Made by a program: the position numbers and the translations under genes. From positions 1 to 5,096 of the forward strand of contig DASPNH010000180.1 of NCBI GenBank assembly GCA_035626675.1: a stretch of 5,096 nucleotides of DNA, in the 5' to 3' direction. Source of the DNA: DASPNH01 sp035626675 (GTDB lineage Bacteria > Desulfobacterota > Binatia > UBA1149 > CAITLU01). Under the pieces are notes generated by a model. It was not told where the DNA came from and did not search any database. It was given only the letters and a program-made list of their open reading frames with translations. Of the stretch, positions 1 through 5,096 are shown piece by piece; positions within the stretch are counted from its first letter, which is position 1, and every line of letters begins with the position of its first letter.

Positions 1-104
1 CGCCCCGCGGCTGGAAGGCGGCGCGTCTGCGCGCTGCGCCGGCCGCGCGCCCGACCTCATCCTGAACGGATAGCGCGCGCGCCCCCGCGCGCGTCGCAGT
101 CGGC

Positions 105-491
105 GTGCCCCGCTGCGGGTGCGGTTCGCCGAACGCTTACGGTCGGACCTCGGAAGGCCGCATCTGGGCGCTCGTCTCCGGCGACGGCGAGGTGGCGTAC
201 CGATTCACCAGGACGCCCGCGGCGAGCGGACCGGCGGAGATGTTCAAGAGCTTCCGCGGCCATCTCCACGTCGACGCCTACGCAGGCTACGACGCGCTGT
301 TCAGGGACGGGACGCGCATCGATGTCGAATGTTGGGCCCACGCGCGGCGGTACTCCTACGACGCGCGCGACTGTGCGCCCGACGAGGCGGCGCACGCGCT
401 GGGTGTGATCCAGAGACTCTACGCCGTGGTCGCGGCGCGTTTGGCCTGCCGCCGAGATCGTGCACCAAATCGGCTGTCATCTACTCAATAA
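105..491 (+). pseudogene. IS66-family transposase fragment (truncated at both ends)
   Basis: Internal piece of an IS66 (TnpC-type) DDE transposase. Recognisable similarity runs from about 141 to 430. It includes a GRIWALVSGD strand, the PAEMFKSFRGHLHVDAYAGYD block that carries the second catalytic Asp, and the ECWAHARR block followed by an IQRLYAV helix, all typical in order and spacing for this family. The usual upstream block with the first Asp (ADDTPV-like) is absent: the frame has a stop at 63-65 and begins with GTG at 105. After about 430 the reading frame leaves the family and stops at 489-491, so the downstream catalytic Glu region is also missing. With two of three catalytic acidic residues lost it cannot be active. 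No terminal inverted repeats were recognised. It overlaps the stop of the neighbouring minus-strand gene by a few bases, so the junction near 430-480 probably marks an old deletion or insertion boundary. Confidence 0.85.
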
Positions 492-2316
492 CGATAGTGG
501 ACACGGTGCCAGCCTCGACAACGACGCTCCTGCTGATTTCAGCAAACGGAGCAGAATTGACGCCTACAGCGCGTTCAATTGCTGCGACATAGTAATTTCC
601 AGGCGAGAGCATTGAGAAGCGGGCGACGCCGTGCGCATCAACCAAGCCCGTGCGTGTGCGCGTCCCGACGACAGATGAATCGGCCCTTTTCACAACAACG
701 GCTGCACGGCCGCCCAGAGGTCGCGAAACAACGGCGATAAGGGTGCCAGCCTCCTCGAGAGTGATATCTCCGACGTTGATCGTCGCGCCGCTTTGCAGCG
801 CCCAGTCGGTGCCCTCGGAAGGCTGAGGCCCAGACGAATAGATATCTCTATTGACCATGACTATCGTACGCGATAAGTACTTGCCTGACTCCGCCCAAAC
901 GCGCAGGCCTTCAAGTGCGCTGGAAAAAAAGCTGAAGCGCCCCGTATTGTCGGCTGGTACAACCATGCGGGCCGTCAGTGGCGCCCCCTCGCTCGTCGGA
1001 ACCGCGCATTCAGTTGCGATGATAGCTGCGGTAGCGCAGCCAGAGCCATCGCGAAACACCGCGCGCCCCGTAATATGAACCGGTGGCCACAGCACGATCT
1101 CTACATGCTCGCGACCATCGATCGGCGAAGAGTAGCGTCGCCACTTCGAGCACCAGCCCGAAGAATCAACGAAGCGAAACAGCGGAGATGATGGCGTTCC
1201 CTGTTCTCCAACCAAATGGAATCCATCCAATGCCACCGATTCACGATTTGTGGCCACTCCCGCGCCGGAGATCCCCTCAAGGCGGCACTGATGCAGATCG
1301 CGACCGTCGCTTGTCAGCACTCGGCAGCGCAATACGGTGACTCGTCTGATGACCACCCTCGCGGTTTCAGCGTCGGGCGGCAAGATCCGCCCTGAAATGA
1401 TTGTGTAGTCTGCATCCGGCGGCTCATCGAATCCCAAGAATTGGCCTTTCCGGCGGGTAACCGTGATTCGTCCCAAGTCGTCTGCAGTAATAACGCCAAA
1501 CGACGCACCTGCAGACCCGATTCGCACGCTCACCGAGATCCGTGGATACGGCTCCAAAGTTTCCGTGACGAAGTCTACAGCGACTTGTTGGCCCATGACA
1601 AGATTGACGACCGCCGTATTCGGCCCTGCGGCAACGGTGATCCAGAGTTCGGCCGGCTCGAAGTCATCATGAATGCACCGAATCAGTGTCCGCGCAATTG
1701 GTGAGTATAGACGCGCAACGCCATTAATATCAGAAACAACCCACCGCTCATTCTCTACGTCCCCGAGAATGCCGACGCGGCAGCCACTTACCGGCGATGC
1801 TCCGTGCCGAACTGATACTTCAACGAAAGCGAGCGGGGCGAGGACTATTTCAACGTCTGATAGCTGCCCGGCTACGCACGCAACGTCGATCGATTGCTGG
1901 GAGTATCCGGCAGCTCGACAGCTTAACGTTACGAGATTCGATCCGCCGATTGTAAGCCGAGCGATACCGAAGCTGTCGGTCGACGTCACTGCACCGTGGT
2001 CTGGAGCGGAAACCCGAGCACCGGCAATCGCGTGGCCTTCCTGAGACAGTACCCGTGCACTAATGACTGCCAGTTGGGGGGATGCAACGTCGGGTTCCCT
2101 TGCATCAGAAAACGCCTTCCGTTCGATGGCTTGCGCGGCCCGCGGCTCAGGCGTCGTCAAGAGGTTCGCCGTCGATGCAGGTGGTGCGGTGTCGATTGCT
2201 TCGGTCCGCCGCACTTTGTGAGGTCGGATGAATTGAATTCCGACGACGAGCGATAAGCACGCCGCGGCGATGACGGCAAGTGTCAGGTTCCGTCGATTCA
2301 TCAGCGTTGGGGCCAT
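481..2316 (-). CDS. Exported/membrane-anchored protein with carboxypeptidase-regulatory-like segments
   Basis: 611-aa protein of unknown specific function. Residues about 11-30 are a hydrophobic segment preceded by NRR, which fits a signal peptide or signal anchor; a low-complexity linker follows to about residue 80. The rest is beta-rich. Residues about 84-160 (ISARVLSQEG..IAGARVSA, then a GIARL strand and an AAGY motif) match the carboxypeptidase-D-regulatory/transthyretin-like pattern. Similar but weaker units appear around 164-240, 325-410, 413-490 and 523-611, the last with GVARFSMLSPGNYYVAAI. No peptidase active site is visible. Such proteins are usually periplasmic or surface adhesion or scaffold proteins; that role is inferred from family behaviour. 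ATG at 2316 gives the longest frame. ATG at 2301 (MNRRNLTLAV) is equally plausible and gives a more typical signal sequence; neither has a clear Shine-Dalgarno. The stop is TAG at 481-483. The gene lies downstream of the Cys-rich gene on the same strand, and its base composition is less GC-rich than the left flank. Confidence 0.85.
   Translation of the reverse strand: MAPTLMNRRNLTLAVIAAACLSLVVGIQFIRPHKVRRTEAIDTAPPASTANLLTTPEPRAAQAIERKAFSDAREPDVASPQLAVISARVLSQEGHAIAGARVSAPDHGAVTSTDSFGIARLTIGGSNLVTLSCRAAGYSQQSIDVACVAGQLSDVEIVLAPLAFVEVSVRHGASPVSGCRVGILGDVENERWVVSDINGVARLYSPIARTLIRCIHDDFEPAELWITVAAGPNTAVVNLVMGQQVAVDFVTETLEPYPRISVSVRIGSAGASFGVITADDLGRITVTRRKGQFLGFDEPPDADYTIISGRILPPDAETARVVIRRVTVLRCRVLTSDGRDLHQCRLEGISGAGVATNRESVALDGFHLVGEQGTPSSPLFRFVDSSGWCSKWRRYSSPIDGREHVEIVLWPPVHITGRAVFRDGSGCATAAIIATECAVPTSEGAPLTARMVVPADNTGRFSFFSSALEGLRVWAESGKYLSRTIVMVNRDIYSSGPQPSEGTDWALQSGATINVGDITLEEAGTLIAVVSRPLGGRAAVVVKRADSSVVGTRTRTGLVDAHGVARFSMLSPGNYYVAAIERAVGVNSAPFAEISRSVVVEAGTVSTIVIE
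876..881. other. AGTACT (ScaI-type) recognition sequence
   Basis: This is the only AGTACT hexamer I found reading the window. It is the expected target of the endonuclease and methyltransferase encoded at 3212-4753, if they keep ScaI specificity. It lies inside the 611-aa gene. About one site is expected by chance in this length, so its presence is not itself significant; neither enzyme gene contains a site. Confidence 0.6.
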
Positions 2317-2340
2317 GTGGCGTTGACCGAACGATGGTCG

Positions 2341-2367
2341 CGCATCGGGTCCGAAGGACCCGATGCG
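2341..2367 (-). terminator. Perfect 12-bp hairpin in the spacer between two minus-strand genes
   Basis: Arms 2341-2352 and 2356-2367 are exact reverse complements, with a 3-nt loop (UUC when read as minus-strand RNA). The hairpin lies about 45 nt past the stop of the Cys-rich gene and ends 24 nt before the ATG at 2316. A weaker 6-bp hairpin (2380-2385 with 2393-2398) precedes it. No U-tract follows on the minus strand, so a canonical intrinsic terminator is not proven. It may instead be a leader hairpin, an attenuator, or a processing or stability element of a two-gene transcript. Confidence 0.45.
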
Positions 2368-2410
2368 GTACTCTGGAAGCGCGACACCTTAGGTCGCGAC
2401 CCCAATGAGA

Positions 2411-2740
2411 CTAACAGTTGCAGTTGATCGTCGTGTTGATCGTTGCGATCGTCACGTTGTTGCACTTCACTCGGATGGTGACGTTGTTACCGCAGACACC
2501 GGGTCCCGCGGGGAACGAGAAGCGGCCCTCCATGTGCGGCGGCGTCAGGTCCGTCATGCCGCTCGTGATGTCGTGCGAGCTGCCGTTGAACTCCATGAAC
2601 ACGGTGATGGTGCCGTCACACGTTGGAATGTTGTCCAGCACCAGCGTTGCCGTTGAAGCGAGGTCGTAGCAGAACGACGCCGACGGGGCTTGGGCGAGCG
2701 CAGGCACCGACAGGAGCGCGAGTGCAAGTAACCACTTCAT
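2411..2740 (-). CDS. Small secreted cysteine-rich protein (109 aa), unknown function
   Basis: I do not recognise a family. The chosen ATG at 2740 gives MKWLLALALLSVPALAQA, a textbook Sec signal peptide with likely cleavage after ALA or AQA, so the mature product is about 91 residues. The open frame extends upstream to 2905, but that part is the inverted-repeat arm translated, and the Shine-Dalgarno (GAGGAAAG) sits at the inner start. The mature protein has six Cys at about 24, 41, 83, 93, 107 and 109 (the last two as C-N-C at the C-terminus), an even number suggesting up to three disulfides. It is rich in Thr, Asn and Val, with a short internal near-repeat (GNNVTIRV, CNNVTIAT) and the expected alternation of beta strands. 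It is probably periplasmic or extracellular. It lies upstream of the large exported protein on the same strand with a 94-bp spacer, so they may be co-expressed; a functional link is inference only. Confidence 0.8.
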   Translation of the reverse strand: MKWLLALALLSVPALAQAPSASFCYDLASTATLVLDNIPTCDGTITVFMEFNGSSHDITSGMTDLTPPHMEGRFSFPAGPGVCGNNVTIRVKCNNVTIATINTTINCNC

Positions 2741-2750
2741 CTTCGTGGAC

Positions 2751-2760
2751 CCTTTCCTCT
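2751..2760 (-). promoter_or_regulatory. Ribosome binding site deciding the start of the Cys-rich gene
   Basis: Minus-strand AGAGGAAAGG ends 10 nt before the ATG at 2740. It directly precedes the Met that begins a perfect signal peptide and therefore overrules the longer open frame to 2905. Confidence 0.7.
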
Positions 2761-2798
2761 CTGAATGCGTCGCGACAGCAGGGACCAGCGACGTAAGA

Positions 2799-2827
2799 AG
2801 TGGAGCACGCGAGGGTGATGTTGTCAA
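2799..2827 (-). promoter_or_regulatory. Candidate promoter for the Cys-rich secreted protein gene
   Basis: On the minus strand a perfect -35 hexamer TTGACA (2827-2822) is followed after 17 nt by TCCACT (2804-2799), a weak 3/6 match to the -10 consensus. The spacing is ideal and the position suits the gene starting at 2740. The TTGACA lies about 9 bp outside the inverted-repeat arm ending at 2836, so the element may have landed just upstream of the promoter. The weak -10 keeps confidence low. Confidence 0.3.
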
Positions 2828-2835
2828 GAGGGTGC

Positions 2836-2903
2836 CGCGCTCAACGAAAACATGGCACTGAGCTGAAGGCGAAGCGGACGGCGTAGCGCGGTCTCTCCGA
2901 GGC
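2836..2903 (+). repeat. Left arm of the long inverted repeat
   Basis: Aligned by eye with the reverse complement of 3077-3143, 62 of 68 columns are identical, with one single-base gap and five mismatches. The differences cluster at 2849-2859, while the run 2861-2891 is identical over 31 bases. The arm creates a spurious N-terminal extension (RATPSASPSA) of the Cys-rich gene's open frame. Confidence 0.85.
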
Positions 2904-3059
2904 ACGTCGAAGGGCGGGTCGCTTCGATCCGAAAAAGCCTCGCCCCTGGGGTACCCCGGGGATGCGTCCGCCGCCTCCCGCGTCGGTCGCCGTCCAGGGC
3001 CCTCCGGCCCCCACGCGTCCCTGTTGCTCGATCCCTGTCGTGCTCATCGCGCTCTCCTC

Positions 3060-3078
3060 GCCCGGTTCCCGACCGGGC
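3060..3078. repeat. Short perfect hairpin at the inner edge of the right arm
   Basis: GCCCGGT (3060-3066) and ACCGGGC (3072-3078) are exact inverted copies around a 5-nt loop and abut the right arm. There is no adjacent T-run, so a terminator role is not supported. It may be part of the element's internal structure. Confidence 0.5.
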
Positions 3079-3143
3079 CTCGGAGAGGCCGCGCTACGCC
3101 GTCCGCTTCGCCTTCAGCTCGGCACCAGTCTTCGTTGAGCGCG
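3077..3143 (-). repeat. Right arm of the long inverted repeat
   Basis: Inverted copy of 2836-2903. Read on the minus strand, a 17-codon frame (ATG at 3147, TAG at 3094-3096) begins MSRSTKTGAELKAKRTA. The other arm starts in the same way (GTG, then PRSTKT), with one third-position difference in the Lys codon and one in the Thr codon, before a one-base indel breaks it. This could be the trace of a former coding start, or chance. Confidence 0.85.
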
Positions 3144-3211
3144 ACATGGCGACGGCCTGTCGAACCGCAAATCGTCCCTGGGCTTACCCGGTCCCCTCGC
3201 TACCGTTGTGA

Positions 3212-3931
3212 GTGCCGAACGAGAACTCGAAGCCGTCGAAGAAGAAGGACGGCGGGAAGCGCCGCGGAAGAACTGACTCGAGTTCAATCGCGGAGCGTCG
3301 CGCCTCCCTTGTATCGGTACGCAAACACGCCGCACCGATGTCGCAGAGGGGCGCGCCGTCCCCGGCGCGGCGAAAAACACTGCGCCGCGTTCGAGTTCAC
3401 CCAATTGATCTCGATATTCTTGTCCAGGCGACGCTGGCCGCTTGGACTGACATCTTCGAGTCCTCCTTCGGGTCCAAGCGATTCAAGATCGGGAAAGACT
3501 TCAAGCCGAAGCCACAAATCATGGGCTTCCTGTTGCATGCGCTCATTCCATTAGAATTGGAGAGTCGGTGCGCGGGTGCGTACCGCTGTGACGCCGCAGG
3601 CCATGACAAGGATTTGGTCTGCATTGAAGACAATCAGTTCTCCATCGAGATCAAGACGTCATCTCACCCCACGAGCGTATTTGGGAATCGAAGCTACGCG
3701 CAGACGCCAGCGTCGGGAAGGCGGGTTAAGGATCGGTCGGGCTACCTTCTCGCCGTCAATTTCGAAAAGTTCAGTGACTCAGCCGCTCCGAGCATCCGGA
3801 AGATTCGCTTCGGGTGGGTCGATGGCGCGGACTGGGTGGGGCAAGTCGCCCAATCAGGACAACAAGCGCACCTTACGACCGAAGCAGAGCGGGAAAAGCT
3901 GATTCAGCTATTTCCTGTCCGCGAAATATAG
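3212..3931 (+). CDS. ScaI-family Type II restriction endonuclease
   Basis: Predicted homodimeric endonuclease cutting AGTACT, by analogy with ScaI; the specificity is inferred. The family signature is clear over residues about 64-225: IDLDILVQATLAAWTDIFE, then KIGKDFKPKPQIMGFLLHAL (91-110), the PD-(D/E)XK core with D134 in HDKDLV and E146-x-K148 in FSIEIKTSSHP, then FGNRSYAQ, SGYLLAVNFEK, IRFGWVDGADW and GQQAHL. All core elements are present and unbroken. The 239-aa length is near the roughly 230 aa expected for the family. The start is uncertain. GTG at 3212 comes right after an in-frame TGA, has no Shine-Dalgarno, and gives about 60 residues of Lys/Arg/Ser-rich, disordered-looking N-terminus. 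ATG at 3338 (MSQRGAPSP) keeps the whole conserved core and would give 197 aa, also without a good ribosome site. The gene is convergent with the methyltransferase; the coding ends overlap at 3908-3931. Its composition is less GC-rich than the preceding repeat element, consistent with acquisition. Confidence 0.93.
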   Translation: MPNENSKPSKKKDGGKRRGRTDSSSIAERRASLVSVRKHAAPMSQRGAPSPARRKTLRRVRVHPIDLDILVQATLAAWTDIFESSFGSKRFKIGKDFKPKPQIMGFLLHALIPLELESRCAGAYRCDAAGHDKDLVCIEDNQFSIEIKTSSHPTSVFGNRSYAQTPASGRRVKDRSGYLLAVNFEKFSDSAAPSIRKIRFGWVDGADWVGQVAQSGQQAHLTTEAEREKLIQLFPVREI

Positions 3932-4753
3932 TTGGTCATCTATTGCGGACTTGCGCCGAATCGCTGCCCTTAGCCTCTTGGCGGCAATGCCCAGATAATC
4001 GCTGCGCAACTCGAATCCGGTGCAATTCCGGTCGGTCAATAACGCCGCTTCAGCCGTCGTGCCCGATCCAATAAATGGGTCCAATACTGTATCGCCAGGA
4101 TCACTGCAAGCGAGGATGATGCGCTCGACTATCGCGCGTGGGAACTGAGCAGGGTGAGGCGTCCGCTCGGAGGATGCCCGCCCGGCTCCGGACGTCACTT
4201 TTGGAATGTACCAAACGTCGCCGGGGTTCTTCCCGAGCGGGTTACAACGTAGCCTTCCGTTCTTTCTCTGGTTGGGATATTTAACGTTCGGATCACGAAC
4301 GCGATCGAGGTAGAACTTGTATCGATCCGGCGACTTTACAAACCAAAGAAACTTCTCATTTCTCGGCGAAAACGCCCTTCGCGTTGAGACGCCAGCACCG
4401 TAATGCCACACGACTTCTTGAATTAGGTGAAAGGGCGACTTGTCCCAAAGCAAGTATGCCAGCGGAACGGCTCTTCCCCGATCCGGCATTGAGCAATACC
4501 CGACATTCAGCCACAACGCGCCGTCGTCAGCGGTTACACGGTGCACTTCTTCAAGCCACTCAGCACACCATCTGACATAAACTTCGATTGGCAGCGACTG
4601 CTCGTATTCTTTGCCGATATTGTAGGGCGGACTAGTCACAGTCAAATTAACGCTCCCGTCCGGAACACTTGCGATGAGGTCGAGACAATCGCCTCGGAAC
4701 AATGTAGCAGGGCCGCATTCCGCATATGGCGCGAACCGAGCTTTTATGGCCAT
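3908..4753 (-). CDS. Site-specific DNA methyltransferase, beta class (probable N4-cytosine), partner of the ScaI-type endonuclease
   Basis: Transfers a methyl group from S-adenosylmethionine to the target site, protecting host DNA from the adjacent endonuclease. In the 281-aa product the catalytic motif IV TSPPYN is at 40-45, preceded by GDCLDL (21-26). The AdoMet-binding motif I VLDPFIGSGTT follows at 223-233, then GFELR with the ribose-binding acidic residue. Motif IV before motif I is the beta-class order. SPPY rather than DPPY favours N4-cytosine over N6-adenine, so the likely mark is in AGTACT; base and position are inferred. KNPGDVWYIPKV and HPAQFP (200-205) are typical of the N6_N4_Mtase fold. 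The open frame extends to 4987, but the start is placed at ATG 4753, which has GAGGAG just upstream and leads directly into MAIKARFAPY; the extra residues look like translated leader. An in-frame ATG at 4786 lacks a ribosome site. The gene appears complete. Confidence 0.94.
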   Translation of the reverse strand: MAIKARFAPYAECGPATLFRGDCLDLIASVPDGSVNLTVTSPPYNIGKEYEQSLPIEVYVRWCAEWLEEVHRVTADDGALWLNVGYCSMPDRGRAVPLAYLLWDKSPFHLIQEVVWHYGAGVSTRRAFSPRNEKFLWFVKSPDRYKFYLDRVRDPNVKYPNQRKNGRLRCNPLGKNPGDVWYIPKVTSGAGRASSERTPHPAQFPRAIVERIILACSDPGDTVLDPFIGSGTTAEAALLTDRNCTGFELRSDYLGIAAKRLRAAIRRKSAIDDQLYFADRK

Positions 4754-4757
4754 CACA

Positions 4758-4764
4758 CTCCTCG
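4758..4764 (-). promoter_or_regulatory. Ribosome binding site of the methyltransferase
   Basis: Minus-strand CGAGGAG lies 4 nt before the ATG at 4753. It is the only strong Shine-Dalgarno among the candidate starts (4753, 4786, 4987) and fixes the start. Confidence 0.7.
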
Positions 4765-4792
4765 AAATTGGATGCGAATTGAGCATGGAGCC

Positions 4793-4821
4793 ATAATAGC
4801 ACACGACTGAAACTAAAGCAA
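4793..4821 (-). promoter_or_regulatory. Probable methyltransferase promoter
   Basis: On the minus strand TTGCTT (4821-4816) and TATTAT (4798-4793) are separated by exactly 17 nt, in a locally AT-rich patch. The -10 matches the consensus at 5 of 6 positions, the -35 at 3 of 6. Transcription would start near 4786, giving a leader of about 33 nt to the ATG at 4753. This agrees with the ribosome site and argues against the upstream starts. Confidence 0.5.
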
Positions 4822-5096
4822 GGTTTTGGCGTGGTCCGCGTCGACGCGCAGCAAAATGCCATTGTCGCGCTAACGAACTATTGCGATGAGCTGAGTTGCG
4901 CGGTCGACCGCGAGGCGCGTTCGTTTCGGGGCGGGGCCTGAAACAGAGAGGGGGCCGATGATGAGGCCGAAACCGGACTTGAGGCACAATTGAGATAGTT
5001 TAACGCCCGGCGGGCGACCGTACGTAGCATGGCGCCGGGTCCGAGTTCCGGGCGAATCGGACGTGCGCGCTAGGTCAATGCTCACTTCTCGGGAGC
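4822..5096. other. Gene-free flank upstream of the methyltransferase, with palindromes
   Basis: No convincing gene was found. The open frame 4870-5085 (-) gives 71 aa of composition typical of a chance frame, with no domain. Two perfect palindromes are present: CGCGTCGACGCG (4837-4848) and CGCGGTCGACCGCG (4899-4912), both centred on GTCGAC. The first lies 16 bp beyond the methyltransferase -35. Weak stem-loops occur at 5006-5039 (7-bp arms) and 5039-5062 (6-bp arms). No tRNA, integrase or attachment site was recognised. Confidence 0.5.

Larger units (their letters stand above)
2836..3143. mobile_element. Inverted-repeat element, MITE-like (about 308 bp)
   Basis: Two long inverted arms (2836-2903 and 3077-3143) flank a 173-bp very GC-rich centre with no family-recognisable coding content. 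The size, long terminal inverted repeats and position between divergent genes fit a miniature inverted-repeat element or the collapsed remains of an insertion sequence. I found no clear target-site duplication at the edges, so transposition is inferred. The centre contains several smaller palindromes: GGGGTACCCC at 2948-2957, a 6-bp hairpin at 2907-2927 and a 7-bp hairpin at 3060-3078. With its flanks, this element accounts for the gene-free stretch 2741-3211. Confidence 0.5.

Noticed and set aside
2..73. Open frame from the window edge ending at TAG 71-73, possibly the end of a gene
   Set aside because: Only about 23 codons of Ala/Arg/Gly-rich sequence with no recognisable C-terminus; it does not match IS66 accessory proteins.
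2841..3047. 68-aa minus-strand frame with a good GAGGAG ribosome-site-like sequence before its ATG
   Set aside because: The product is a Gly/Arg/Pro-rich chance-like sequence, and its last third is simply the left inverted-repeat arm translated. The ribosome-site match alone is not enough.
2836..3143. CRISPR array or tandem repeat
   Set aside because: There are only two copies, in inverted orientation, with no regular spacers.
3024..3554. 176-aa plus-strand frame overlapping the right arm and the endonuclease gene
   Set aside because: It is out of frame with the endonuclease, and its Arg/Ser/Pro-rich product contains the repeat-derived RATPSASPSA also seen on the other strand. It is a shadow frame.
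4754..4987. N-terminal extension of the methyltransferase up to ATG 4987
   Set aside because: It contains no conserved motif, crosses the probable promoter, and is superseded by the strong ribosome site before ATG 4753.
4870..5085. 71-aa minus-strand frame in the right flank
   Set aside because: No domain, no ribosome site and a composition like random GC-rich translation. Upstream context is cut by the window end.

Overview
The window looks like accessory DNA from a GC-rich, Gram-negative-type bacterium. A large exported protein with carboxypeptidase-regulatory-like beta-sandwich segments and a small Sec-exported Cys-rich protein would suit Planctomycetota or Myxococcota, but no ribosomal or other phylogenetic marker is present, so the taxon is an inference. 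Base composition is patchy. The left end and the 2840-3180 stretch are extremely GC-rich, while the 611-codon gene and the restriction-modification genes are visibly poorer in GC, as expected for a mosaic of imported pieces.

Left to right: (1) 105-491 (+) is a remnant of an IS66-family transposase, with only the middle of the catalytic domain kept. (2) 481-2316 (-) is a 611-aa protein with an N-terminal membrane anchor and several carboxypeptidase-regulatory-like segments. (3) 2317-2410 is a short spacer with a perfect 12-bp hairpin. (4) 2411-2740 (-) is a 109-aa secreted protein with six cysteines in the mature part; it has a good ribosome binding site and a possible promoter. (5) 2836-3143 is an imperfect inverted repeat, two arms of about 68 bp matching at 62 of 68 columns around a 173-bp centre. 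It resembles a MITE or a degenerate insertion element and lies between divergent genes. (6) 3212-3931 (+) is a ScaI-family restriction endonuclease. (7) 3908-4753 (-) is a beta-class, SPPY-type DNA methyltransferase, convergent with the endonuclease and overlapping it by 24 bp. (8) 4754-5096 holds the methyltransferase promoter, two perfect palindromes and no convincing gene.

Functionally, the clearest unit is the Type II restriction-modification pair. The endonuclease is expected to cut AGTACT, by analogy with ScaI, and the methyltransferase to protect the same site, probably by N4-cytosine methylation. No controller (C) protein gene is visible, so any timing control must come from promoter strength, the convergent 3' overlap or the palindromes upstream of the methyltransferase. 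The two exported proteins lie head to tail on the minus strand and might be co-transcribed, but nothing links them functionally to the restriction system. An IS remnant on one side and an inverted-repeat element in the middle suggest the segment was built by repeated insertion. I see no wholly new system; the least explained items are the inverted-repeat element and the Cys-rich exported protein.
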